Shown here: positions 12,641 to 23,982 of the stretch, in pieces
How the letters are laid out: the number at the start of each line of letters is the position of its first letter
Numbering within the stretch: the stretch's first letter is position 1
Assembly: GCA_015679605.1 (NCBI GenBank)
Contig: JAAAVE010000015.1
Coordinates: 1 to 53,857 of the forward strand
Source: Podila epigama
Taxonomy: Eukaryota; Mortierellomycota; Mortierellomycetes; Mortierellales; Mortierellaceae
Direction: 5' to 3'
DNA: 53,857 nt
Program-made: the position numbers and the translations under genes
Notes under the pieces: model-generated
The model's input: the letters and a program-made list of their open reading frames with translations, nothing else
The model's database searches: none
Told to the model about the DNA's origin: nothing

Positions 12641-13667
12641 TGTTTTTTCTTGATATGCTAATATGAGAGTGCTTTGGGGAGTGATTTGTGTGGTGGTATG
12701 GGATATACAAGTGAATGAAAAATGCAAGAAAGAAAGAAAAAATAATACAAAAGAACCGTGAATATCCTGTGAACAAGAAGCGTGGGGGAAGGTGGAAGCG
12801 TGTGAAAAAGGAAAGGAGGAGAGTGTAGACAGGATTGATGAGTACAGAGTGGGGGTGGAGTGAATGAATGAGATGAAAAGAAAAAAAGAGATTAGGAATT
12901 TGGCAGAATCAAACTTTCCACGAATATTTATTTGGTTTTTTAACTTTTTTTTTCTCACCAGTCGACAGATGGCTGATGCTGCTTGATCTACTCGGGATTT
13001 CCTTTCCTTGCATCTTTTTTTTTTCTTCTTTCACTTACTTGACCCTTGCCGTTTTCTTGTTCAACTCTACCCGTGTTTGTCAATTACCGTACTTGACTTC
13101 ATGTTTTAGATCTTGACTTGTTGCACTTCATTGTAAGCATCCAACGTCAATGGTATTTTGTCCCCCAAGACCAGTTTATGCGCCTATACCCATATCTCTC
13201 TAATCATGTTGTTCCTTGATCCCCAAAGAACAATATAAAAAAAACCGAACCGCCCAGAAGAAAAAAAAACCCTCAGCTGTGTTGGCTGACTTTGAATCGC
13301 TGTTCGACTAAAAAGGGAACCGCAAAAATGCGGGGGAGTAATGTCCAAGCTCAGCTCAAGACGCTTCTTGCCCAGATAAGCGCAGGAAGCAGTGAACCAA
13401 CAGTCGTACGCATAACAACATGAACACAAACAGAAATGAGGCATGATGAATCACCGACTTCTTTGCTGTACGAGCGGGGAGAGAAAAATAAAATAATCAT
13501 TGACCCCCCTATCCAACCCATTCTGTTGGAGTGAGAAAAATGGTTCTCGGCCATTGCCACCCACACACTTGGTCAAAAGGTCATGGGAAAGTTGAAATGC
13601 ATAGAATGATCTGTATTTTGGACAATGACACTGTAAAGATAAATGGAGAGTTACTTTTTTTTTTCCT
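12641..13667. other. Intergenic: ADE6 upstream region and C2-gene 3' region
   Basis: About 1 kb between two minus-strand genes. T-rich tracts occur at 13015-13030. I see no further gene, and open frames are short with no family resemblance. No clear TATA box precedes ADE6. Confidence 0.5.
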
Positions 13668-16454
13668 TCAAAAACCATCAGGGCCGTACATGCTCACAGG
13701 CGCGGAGGCTATTGGCTTGGGCACAACAGGTGTAGCCTTTGGCGTAAAGTTGCCAGAATTAGGCGACGAATACCCTGCCATGGTGTAGCCACTGTTGTTA
13801 CTACTATTGCTGCTATTGCTGTTAAAGCGGTTTCCGTTGTTATTGTTGTTGTTGTTGTTGTTGTTATTGTTGTTGTTGAAGTTTCCATTGTTGTTGTTGA
13901 AATTTCCATTGTTGTTGTTGAAATTTCCATTGTTGTTGAAGTTTCCGTTGTTGTTGTTGTTGTTGTTGAAGTTACCATTATTATTGCTGTTGAAGTTTCC
14001 GTTATTATTGTTGTTGTTGAAGTTACCACCGTTGTTCATGTTGTTGTTGTTGTTGCCAAAGTTTCCACCGTTGTTAAAGTTTCTGCCGTTGTTATTATTG
14101 TTGTTGAAGCCTCCACCGTTGTTATTGTTGAAGCCTCCGCCGTTGTTAAAGTTTCCTCCACCGTTGTTAAAGTTTCCTCCACCGTTGTTGCCACCAAAGT
14201 TGTTTCCATTGCCCATATTGTTGTTCTTGTTGAATGGCGCGTTTGGTCCTGGAGCGCCACCAAAATTGTTCACGTTGTTACCAACATTATTGTTGTTGTT
14301 TCCATTGGGAGGATACATGTTGCTGGCAGCAAATGGATATCCTGCAGGTGGTCCAGCAGGACCTACTCCTGGTCCTCCAAGACCTTGCGTAATAGGCAGC
14401 TGTTGTGCCGCAGGGAAGGGTGATGCACCAGCAGGTGGGTGGCCCGTGTTGGCGGGGAAAGCACCGCCAGCGCCACCTACAGCGTTGTTTTGAGGTGGGT
14501 AAACGCTGGCATTGGGGAAAGAAGGACTAACATTGCCCGCGAACCCTCCGACAGGAGGGATCTGCGGTGGATATGTCTGGTTTGTTGGATACCCGGCAAC
14601 GGGAGCTGCAGGTGCACCAGGGAATCCTGCAACTGGGGCCGGGCCAGTGTAAGAGAGACGCTTTGTTGGGTCGGCTGCCATGGGGTCATGGGGAAGTGGA
14701 CCTGGGTAGACACCAGGTGCTGCTGTTGCAGCTACCGATGCTGTTGGATATCCTGGATAGGCGGCTGTTGTCGGTGCGTAAGGGTTGACGGGCTGTGCGG
14801 CGTATGGGTTGGCAGGAGGGACTTGAGGGGTGTGATGGCCTACATAATGTCCTTGGGCCCCTGGAGACACTGGACGACCTGCAACAGGAGCCACTGTTCC
14901 GTATGGGTAGGCAGCCGCACTCACCATCGGAACCTGAGCAGGGACGACTGGGTCCTTATAGACAGACTCTGCGACCACTGGGGGTTTGTAGACTGGTCCC
15001 TCATCGACATGAGCATCTTCTTCCGCTGGTTTCTCTGCAGACTTTGATTCTTTGGTTGGGTGGATGGGACGCCGTGTTGCTGTGCTCGTTGGGCGGTTGT
15101 TCTTGTGGGTAGGATGGCTTGGATCCTGGAGTGCAAGAAAAATAAAATGACAAGAATGTTTCCGACCAGATGGATATGATGTGTAAGTAGGATGAGCACA
15201 AGAAACGACAAAGAAACATTCAAAATGTAGCTCGGCTTGAATCCTTACATGCGAGTAATATGTCAGCTGCAACAACAGCTCTCCGGCTTCTCTGCCTTTG
15301 TACGAAAGCTCAAACCAATCTATTCATGATTGAGAGGGATAAAAGATAAACATTAGTTCAGAATAATAGCATACCGTTTCAAATTGCTCGCATACTGACT
15401 TTGAGCATTGACTTTGAATAATGACTTTAACTGAGAGACCAGGTTTGGCTTTTCCATACCATCATGCTCTCCATGTTCGAGCACCTTGGCCAAGTTAATG
15501 ACACAGTCGCCAATGAGATCGTTTTTCTTGGGATCCTCGTCCAAACATGTCACGTAAAGAGACTTTGCATCCTTGGCGTCACTTTCATACATGAAGATAT
15601 TGATCTAATGAATGTTTAAAAGTCATTGTCAGCTTTGCCTCCTTTTCTTTATGTCTGGACCATGTCTTGTCCTTGTGAGTCTGGTTTCATTTTTTTCTGT
15701 CTTCTTTCTCGACCATCGTGTGGGAATTTTCAGACCGCATGGCAGGAACATTCTGGTAATGTGCCATATCCTGCCCTCGCACGCTGAGAAGAGACTATTT
15801 CATGTAATGCGCTTGTAAACCGTTCATTTGCACAAAAAAAAAAAAGGATGCATCGGTCACGCTATCGCCTCTGCTCCTGTGGTACGATTTGTTCCCCTTT
15901 TCTGTCCACATGCCACTGCCTATCCTGGGGGGGAACAGTTCGATACTATTCCGTGACCCTTCTTTCCTTCGCTAGCGTGGCCTGAGAAAAAAAAAAGGAA
16001 AAGGAAAACTAGCAAAGACTCTTCCTGTCGTTACCTGGTCGTCCTTCCACAGTGGCCGCTGGCCACCCCGGACATCGGTCACGCTTCGCTTTGAGACGTT
16101 ACCGAGACGGAAGAGAATAAAAGGGTCCTGTTTTCCAAAGCGTTCACGATTGGGCAAGTCTCTGCCTTGAATGGGAACGATAATCAGCTCGCCTACAACA
16201 TGGGAAATTCGTGTGAATGTGTTGAATGAGATGTGAAATCGTGAAATCATCATTTTTAGCTCGATGTTCAAGGATGAAGATTGCAAGCCATGTTCTAGCA
16301 AAAAAGACATTTGGCAAGGAGGAAGCTATATTTGTTTGAATAGGGTCTTACCGATTGGAGTCTTTCCCTCATCGGGGTCCACCAAGGGTTCTGGCAGGGG
16401 CTTGTTGAGGTTATGGGGGTTGTTGTTGCGCCCAGCATTAAGAAGACGGTGCAT
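13668..16454 (-). CDS. C2-domain protein with Pro/Gly/Tyr- and Asn-rich tail (Inn1/Fic1-like architecture)
   Basis: Exons: 16454-16352, 16192-16035, 15604-15460, 15319-15249, 15125-13668; 644 aa. Residues ~35-159 form a single C2 domain: GELIIVPIQGRDLPNRERFG, KQDPFILFRLG, RGGQRPLWKDDQINIFMYE, LIGDCVINLAKVL, WFELSYKGREAGELLLQLTY. C2 domains bind phospholipids, often with Ca2+. Next come a Pro-rich linker with PxxP and PPVV-type motifs and a PGYPT/PYAA-rich region. Residues about 424-609 are dominated by Asn with spaced GNFN, coded by long AAC/AAT runs. One N-terminal C2 plus a PxxP-rich disordered tail matches the cytokinetic ingression proteins Inn1 (budding yeast) and Fic1 (fission yeast). 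That functional link is inference from architecture. Confidence 0.8.
13796..14290 (-). repeat. AAC/AAT trinucleotide repeats coding polyasparagine
   Basis: The plus strand shows long GTT/GTT-GTT runs, read on the minus strand as AAC/AAT codons (Asn), broken by GGN-TTC/TTT (Gly-Phe) units. It is a compound microsatellite inside the C2-domain gene and is expected to vary in length. Confidence 0.85.
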
Positions 16455-17299
16455 GGTGCCAAAAGTTTGTTGTTGTTTCTTTTTTGCTTGTTGTTGTGTT
16501 GATGTGTGGGTATGTGTGAATGGAAGAGATGGGTCGACTGTTTGTTATGTTTGCGTCTTTCCTTGTGTCTGTAAAATAGAAGCCAAATAACACGTCAGTC
16601 CAGTAGGGTTGGTTGGTGTGAGATGGATGTTTAATTGTAGTAACTGTCAAAAGGAATTTGATGGATGGAGAAAAAAGAAGTGAAAAAGTGGATGGACTCG
16701 AAGAAAAGGGAAAAAAAATCTATTTTTTGCTCGTTCTCCGATGCGACTGAAAAAACTGAAAAACTAAAAACTGGAGAAAAAAAACCCCCCCACCTTTCAG
16801 GGCGCAGCTGCATTCCCATATGATTTTCCTTTGCTAGCCAACGTTCAATTGCGGATGAGGGCATCGTCGATGCTGCTGAGGACTTTATTCGAGAAACCAT
16901 CTTGATGTCAACGGTATTCATCATCTTGTTCACATCGTATTTCTTAGTTCCGCCTTTCGACACTTCATGACTTTGTCGACTCAACGCTCTGCGCAAATGC
17001 TGTAATGCTGTGTGGGCTGTGTCGGGCTGTGCCTCTTGGAGACAGCAAGCCTGCATATCTTGGCATGTCGAAGCAAAAAGAGAATCGTCATGATTGCCGT
17101 CATTACACAGGATACCACATGGAATCAAGGGATGGCTTTGTGTTTTTTCGTGTAGCCCAAGAGAATGGGGGGGAATCCTCCAGGCACACATCTTTTTATT
17201 GTTTTTTAGGGCTGATCACCCCATTAACATCAGCCTAAAGGAAGAGGTATATGATGGTTTTTGTATGTGTGTGTATGCAAAAAAATAATATAATGATAA
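16455..17299. other. Intergenic with an unassigned minus-strand open segment
   Basis: Contains the C2-gene upstream region and the transporter 3' region. A minus-strand frame from about 17045 to 16797 stays open for over 80 codons with protein-like content (ALQHLRRALSRQSHEVSK, SSAIERWLAKENHMGMQLRP). It ends in a possible AG|GTGGGG donor. It cannot be joined in frame to the C2 coding exon, because a TAA lies in the needed frame. It may be a 5' UTR exon, a remnant or a separate short gene. Confidence 0.35.
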
Positions 17300-19533
17300 T
17301 TACAAAACGATTCCAGCAATGCAAGCCGACATGATGGTCGACAGAGCACCAGCAAGAATGGCAGACACGGCGACACGGGCAACATCACCAGCGCGCGTAG
17401 GAGCCATCTTGCCCAAAAGCGAAATCTGCGAGCCCAAGCTGGAAGGGTTGGCAAAAGAGCAGCAGGCAAAGGTGAAGAGAAGCTTGGCACGCTCGGTAGC
17501 AGTCTCAAAGAACTTGGCCTCCTGAGCACTGGCAAAGCCAACAAACTCGTTCAGAATGAACTTGACACCCATGAACTTGGAGGACTCGTACACGTCCTGG
17601 CTAGGAATGCCGAGGATCCAGGCGACGGGGTAGAAGAGGTAGCCAACGAGGCGCTCGATGGTAATGTCAGAGACACCCAAGAGGACAAAGCACCAGGCAA
17701 GAACGTAGTTGGCACAGGCGAGGAGAGACAAGAAACCAATCAACACGGCCGAGATGACGATGCAGAGCTGCATACCGATGATCGAACCGTTGGCCAATGC
17801 ATGGACAAAGCTGTCCTCGGCATCAGGGCGCTCCAGAACGACGCTCTTACCACGGGTCAGAGGCACTTCCTCCTCAGGGTAGAGCATCTTGGAGGTGACA
17901 ATGGCGCAGGGCACGGACATGATGCAGCAGGTGATCAGATGGGTGGGCGAAGCACCAAAGCCAATGAGTCCCAAATACACGGAACCAGAGATAGTGGCGA
18001 ATCCAGAGGCGAGGACCTGGTGGATCTCAGCATTGGTGGCATGCTCCAAGTAAGGACCGACCAACATGGCAGACTCGGACATGCCAACAAAGGGAGCAGC
18101 AACAGCAGCAACCACCTCGACTCCAGAGATTTCAAACAGATAGACAATGACACGACCAGCGGCACTGATACCAGTTTGGATGACGTTGAGATAGTAGAGA
18201 ACCTGGATGACAGCGCCGAAAAAGATGATGGCGGGCAAGACACCAACCAAGAAAGTGTGCTCAAAGGCCTTGAAAAAGTCACCGCCGACAATGAAACCGA
18301 TACCAGCGGAAGAGAAGCCCAAGAAGCTAGCCATGAACTCGCCAATGTACTTGAAGATGGTCTGGCCGATGGAGGTCAAGATGACAAAGAGACCGAGAAG
18401 GAACTGGAGACCAATGCCGGTGGCGACGGTGGGCCAGTGGATGGCCTTGCGGTTGCGGGAGGCGGCAAAGAGGAAGATGAGGAAGATGACCAAGCCGCAG
18501 AGCGAGATGACGCGCTGGACGCGGGTACCGTTCTCATCATCACCACGGATGACGGCGGTCAGGGTCAAGGCGATGGGCCAAACACCGTAGCCGATAATCT
18601 GGCGGACACGGAGGGGAAGCTTGGCGATGACAGAGGCACCAGCATCCCAGGCGCTGCTCGCTGGGTTGGCAAAGAAGTTGACGGGGGTGTGTGCCGAGAT
18701 GAAGTAGAGGGTGGTGAAAGCGTAGGCGACGGCCAAGACAGAGAGAGGGCCAGCCTTGTTCAGGACAAACGCAGCAATCAAGTAAGCTGGTTTCACGAGA
18801 TGAAAGTAAGAGAAAGAGAATGTGCGTTGCGTTAGTCTATTTGATATCTCTTGAGGGTCTCATGGACCTTTTTTGCTCTGTAGGGAGTCTGATGGAGAGA
18901 AGGGTCCAGGTCCAGGTCCACGATCGGACTGAAGCCAAAAGAACACAAACGCCTCGTCGTCCAACCTTAATTGTCTCAGTCCAGTCTTTGGTTTTCACGA
19001 GTGATATTTTGAATTGTCAGCTCCCAGCATCCAACACAAATCCCGCATGCATCCAGTCTTTTGGTGGTTCGTTGAGAGTGAAACGTGAGGAATACTAGCT
19101 GTGAACAGTGATCTGATTCATGATGGGATGCTGCATTGATCCCGGATGAACTCTGGTCATTGTCATTAGCTCAATGAAACGTGTACACTCACACTCTCAC
19201 GTGCTTTCCCAGGCACCTTTTTTTTTTTTGCCACGATCAATACGTGAGAAGTTTTGGCAAATGGACCATTGGTTGATGTACTATGGGTTCAACGTTCTTA
19301 AAATGGCATGGTATATGCCGTGACCTACCGGTGAACAGGACCCAGATGAAGGCATGGAGCAGGAGAGTGAAGAGGGACTGTTTAAGACCCATGACCTTCT
19401 TCTCATCCTCGCTATCGACCTCGCTGCCAAGAGGAGCCTTTTCGTCGACGATGACATCGTCACCAGAGTGCTTGCGCTGGTACACAGTGGTGTCAGTGTT
19501 ACGAGGAGCGTCCTTTAGCTCTGGTTCAGACAT
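17300..19533 (-). CDS. Concentrative nucleoside transporter (CNT/SLC28 family)
   Basis: Exons 19533-19329 and 18786-17300 (phase 1 junction), 563 aa. CNT proteins import nucleosides across the plasma membrane with Na+ or H+. A hydrophilic acidic N-terminus of ~50 residues precedes a membrane domain with about ten hydrophobic segments. The CNT core is clear: Nucleos_tra2_N at WPTVATGIGLQFLLGLFVIL, a gate-like domain at FVLTS/IGEFMASFLGF, the signature AAVAAPFVGMSESAMLVGPY (GxxEx substrate-binding region), ASGFATISGSVYLGLIGFG, and the C-terminal KFILNEFVGFA and FACCSFANPSSLGSQISLLG motifs. All conserved elements look intact. The single intron is long for this window (542 bp). The transporter lies ~4.7 kb upstream of ADE6 on the same strand. 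Substrate preference is not readable from sequence alone. Confidence 0.92.
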
Positions 19534-19646
19534 GGTGGATGTAAAATGGGGGAGGAGGAAGGAGGGAAGGAAGGGATGGGAAAACGAACGATGGTATCAA
19601 GCCAAAGATGAAACGAAAGAAAAAAAAAGAAGAAAAAGAAACACGG

Positions 19647-19654
19647 TTTTTATA
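19647..19654 (-). promoter_or_regulatory. TATA-like box of the nucleoside transporter gene
   Basis: TATAAAAA on the minus strand about 115 bp upstream of the ATG at 19533, in a purine-rich leader. Confidence 0.4.
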
Positions 19655-22600
19655 CAATCTTGAGAATGGAGAGGTCCTGTCGAGATGTCGAGGAGAGCAT
19701 TGAGAGAAACGACGAGTTCAATAGAAAGACTGAATGAGTGGAATGAATTGGGAAAGCGACGTTGAACAACTTTCTGTGCTCTGTTTTGATTCCTGTCAAA
19801 CTCAATGTCATTTAGTGTGTTTCTTCGGCCATTTAATGCTTTTTTGTGTTATTTATTCATGTATCTTGCTTGCTGTTATATTGCATTGTTGTTGTGATGT
19901 TTGTCATGCTTAGATATGTCGTGGTTGTTGTTTTGTTTTTGTTGTTGTTGTTGTTGTTGTTGGTTAGTTTGAAATACCTTCGCATTGGTTTTATCGCTTA
20001 CTACCTTGTTGATACGATTGGCCGTTCAACCTTTGATACAGTTGTCCACGGGATAGATGCACACGTCTGAGAACCGGGGACATTTTTTTTAATCTTGCAC
20101 CGCCTCAAGCCTCAAGCAAAAACCCGTTATCCTTCTTTCAAAATCTTCTTTTGCTCCTGCTTTGAAGAGTTGGCCAGGGCCAAGGGACAGGAAACAGTAA
20201 TACTGTCGATGACACCAACATTGACAAAGAAACACGAAATACATGGAGGCAAGGGGACAAGACAAAGAAGGGGGACATTTCAAAGATACCACAGGAACGC
20301 ACAATGCACCAACCATCTCAGCCCTGTTAGCCTCACCAGCCATGCATGCATGCATGCTCCCACACTGAACAGAGCACCGGAACACTTTCGATTGGATGAA
20401 AATCGAAGCTCCCTTGCTCTGGCTTTTTCTTCTTTTTTGACACTGTTGCACTCAACGAGAGCATACAAAAGAACACGAGCAAACATGTATTGATTATTAT
20501 TTTGTAGACTATCCGTCTCCAACCATGTGTCTTGTTTGTCAAGCTCCATGTTTGTTTATGTTGTCTGCGATGTAGTCCAAACCCTTGTTGTGCCTCCTCC
20601 TTTTCATTAACATTCAGCCGATCACCTCTGTGAAGAACGCCTCGTCTTCCCCCAAACTCCCTTTTTTTTTTCTTCTGCTTATCCATGCAACACAAAAAAA
20701 AAAATAAAAAAATGGCCGTTTGGTTCAAATGATCGGTGCTTTCGCCCTTCCTCATTCCCTTCATGTTTTCCATTTTACAGAATGGGAGTGACAATGCCAT
20801 ACAAAGAGAAAAGAAAAATAACAATAATAAAGAATAGACGTGTTGTGTAAAAGTGTACATACTTTCGTATACATACACTCTGGAGAAAGAAAGACGCCCA
20901 TGGTGGACATATTAGGCATGCCCGTGTGTACGCTGTGTCCAGGCCACTCTTCCCGCAAGAGACCCGGCAGTGGCCACCGGCGGACTGAAGGACGAGAGCA
21001 TCCAAACCCACCAAAGCGTTATTAAACCGTCGCAACCAAGAAAGAACTTGGACAAATGTATCTTTCGGACGTACGCCATGCATGGAGTGGACATTGAACT
21101 TTTTTTTTTTTCTATTCTTCTTTTTTCTTGAGAAAGAACACCCTACATGTTCTCATCAAGAATGTCACAGTTTGATATGACCTTGGAATGCGGCGATGTA
21201 AAAAAAAAGGGTAGAAAATCAGCTGCAAGATTGCAAAATGCTTGCCTTTGAGATTATTGATGTTCTCTTCGCAGAAGCTGCTTGCCCATTGGGTTGACCA
21301 ACGAGCCATGGACCACCAACGAAATAACCACCATTTGATTCATTGGCTCATCCATGGTGACACCACTGTTTGTGTACTCGTCTTTTTTTTTTTCTCCTGC
21401 CATTTCTTTTGTTGTTGCTCGCCTGAGCGCCGACCTTTTCCACGGTTTCCATTGGCGGCTTTCTTATTGCATCCTAACTCTTCCGGCGCATCCTTGCTCA
21501 GAAAAGTTGTACGACCAAAAGAAGTGTTCATTAAGATGTACACTTGCACACCACGCCTCCATGTAGAAACAAAAAAAGAAATAGTCTGTCAGGACAACAA
21601 TAAGTGTGTTTGTACAGCACTGCTCGGCTGATTGATTTGTTTTTCGCTCATTCTCCCCTTGGTTCTCACAACCTGCTCAAGAGGTACCTGCTCCCACATG
21701 ATAAACTCAAGGCCACAAAACCTTCAGCCAGAGAACCTTTTCCCCCGCACTCTAGTCTGCACATAAAAGGCAATCCTTCCACTCGGAGTTCAGAGTGAGA
21801 GAGGGTTACCCTCGCCGTATCCATTCGTCCATCGTCTTTGATACAGAGCCAAAAGCGGGGTCACCTTGTCCTGTTTGAACTTTGGGGAGGACGGTACTGT
21901 ATCGCCAGCGGAGCCAGAAAATATTTACAGAAGTAAAAAAACAAAATCATTCGCCCCAGGCATTGGTACGTACCAGTAAGAGTCGCATCGCTGTAACCCT
22001 TGCAGCTAGCTCAACGGCTCAGTTTGAATAAAGGATTCTTTCCCATTCGGAGAACTACAGACACAGGTGTTTCCCAGGAACACCTTTTCTCTTGATGACT
22101 TGCATCTTGTCTTCTAACATGTGTTTCTCTCTCGTTAAGCCATTCTGTTACAACTTTAATGGTGACATGGCATAGAAGAAGGCCGTTTTTGGTTTCCTTG
22201 CGCTGTCCACTTTCCTACTGTTGTTCATGTTCGACCTTGTGATGATAACAGCAGTAGAGTACCTTCCTAGTCTGATAAGCTGGTTGCACTTTTGGTAGAA
22301 CCTCAATCCCACAAAGTCCTGCTCCAACTCTCTCAGCCTTGTTTTTGTTTTATTGTGTTTGTGTTTGTTGTTGTTTTGCAAAATCGACTGTGACATGTAC
22401 CTTTTTTTTTTTGTCACACTGGGGTCTGTTGATGTGGACATATTCCCCAATTACCCCACATTTTTTTTTCAGTCGCGCTACTCAAAGTCCTGCAGAGTAG
22501 AGGAAAGGATGCATTTGACGCGCAGACACGCATGAATTGGTCTTGTAAACATTTCGCGTAGAAAATATTCTGCAACAGGTGACAAAGAAAGGATTGCACA

Positions 22601-22719
22601 TTTTTCTCTTTGAAAGTCGACTCTGTCCCCGTGACTATCTTCAATTATTTTAACTATTCACATTTCTTGGTTGAAATCATCAGACCGACACACCTCCATT
22701 CTACCTTTCAACAAAAGAA
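19655..22719. other. 3-kb stretch without a recognisable gene
   Basis: Three kilobases between the transporter and VMA12. It contains a GTT repeat (about 19935-19962), a CATG run (about 20340-20356), many 9-14-nt T or A runs and some open frames of 60-180 codons. Those frames are rich in Phe/Lys homopolymer translations and show no domain or splice structure I can support. I saw no tRNA-like cloverleaf, but a covariance search was not possible. Confidence 0.5.
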
Positions 22720-23828
22720 ATGGTTCGACTGACATGGACACCAAGACTCGAGAAGGCGTTCCGAAAACTAATTACTAAACACAATCAATATACATCAAGC
22801 AAGGACAAGGCATCAAAAATAAGCAATGACCTGGAGACAATACGAAACGTAGAAAAACACCTTGCACAGCTAGGACAAGAGTCAGAGCAAAATAGTGTCG
22901 ACATGGATCTTGTGAAACGAGTATCGGCGCTTTTACTTTCATACAGACAAATGGACGACTCGGGAGGTAACCGTGGAAAAAAAATGTGTGCTGTAGCACT
23001 CTTCACACTTTTTTTGTTTTTTTTTGGGGGGCGTTGTAGGTTCAAGAGATGACACTGACAGCTTCATCCAACTTGGAAACTCCTTTCATGGAATATAGAG
23101 GCATCTGACGAGGATTATATACACATGATGATCAAAGGAAGTTCGATTTATTTTCCAAAGCAACCGCCAAAAGAAAGGGTAGGTCTAACCTCGCAGCAAG
23201 AAAAAAAAATCCGTGACATGTTGACAAATGTACAATTGCTCACATCCTGTAGATTCGTTGATGATGCTTATCTGATTTTTAGAATCCAGAGTTGGACCGG
23301 ATCATGGAAGGCATCAAGGCGCAAGTGGCAGAAAAGGAATACCAGAGGATGATTGCAAGTATCAGTGGAGGGCCTCATGGATCGTCCATGTCGGCGAATC
23401 TGCGACAGGATATCAAAGACCTGAAGGATGTCAAGGCACATGCCATTGGGATTGTGAACGTACTCTACACCGGTGCAGCCGTCTTTACAGCAGTGTTCAT
23501 GATCTCGGCACACTTTACACAGGATCTTGGCAAAGTAAGGATGAGAGTGAGCGGATGGCGAGCATTGTCATGTTTTTTTTGTGGATTTTGCCAAGTGACC
23601 AAGGATACTGACTTTTTCTTCATATATTTTCTCACATTACTCTTGTAGCGCGTCTTACTCGCGTTCTTTGGATTCGTTTTGATTGTTGCATGTGAGGCGT
23701 ATCTTTATTCTCGACATGCATCAGCATCCTCGGCAGGAGACGGATTCAATCGAAAGAAAAAGCCCAAAAAACTGCCCGAGGATATCGTCGCACGAACGTT
23801 TGTCAGTACGAGTGAAAAGTCTCCTTGA
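22720..23828 (+). CDS. VMA12: Vma12/TMEM199-type V-ATPase assembly factor
   Basis: ER membrane protein that, with Vma21 and Vma22, assembles the V0 sector of the vacuolar H+-ATPase. Exons: 22720-22966, 23099-23178, 23283-23534, 23649-23828; 252 aa, all junctions in frame. The N-terminus is helical and charged. The family segment is GSSIYFPKQPPKERNPELDR, followed by KEYQRMIASI and the conserved region with DLKDVKAHAIGIVNVLY. Two transmembrane helices follow (VLYTGAAVFTAVFMISAHFT and VLLAFFGFVLIVACEAYLY), ending in a short basic cytosolic tail (RKKKPKKLPED). The exon 1/2 junction is the least certain. An alternative acceptor 60 bases upstream (after GTTGTAG) would add residues but hits a TAG in that frame, so the downstream acceptor was chosen. 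Confidence 0.87.
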
Positions 23829-23982
23829 CAGAGGCAAAAGGGGACCCTTCACTATCCTATCTTTTCCTATTTGTGTACATATATTAAATGATCATTCTCT
23901 TTAAATCCGAGTTTTCAAAATTAACGATTCGAGAGGACTAATTCTTTAACTCATTGTTGTTCTATTGGGCAGACATTTTATT

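Noticed and set aside
13795-14493. Plus-strand poly-Leu frame, apparently a membrane protein
   Set aside because: Antisense translation of the AAC/AAT repeats of the C2-domain gene; the hydrophobicity is an artefact.
17801-18835. 344-codon plus-strand frame opposite the transporter
   Set aside because: Antisense shadow of the conserved CNT exon; no family resemblance of its own.
20333-20878. 181-codon minus-strand frame
   Set aside because: Translation is dominated by homopolymer Phe/Lys and Cys/His/Trp-rich sequence, with no domain and no splice context.
21960-22060. tRNA-like stretch
   Set aside because: Inspected for a T-arm GTTCGA/GTTCAA box and acceptor pairing; none found.
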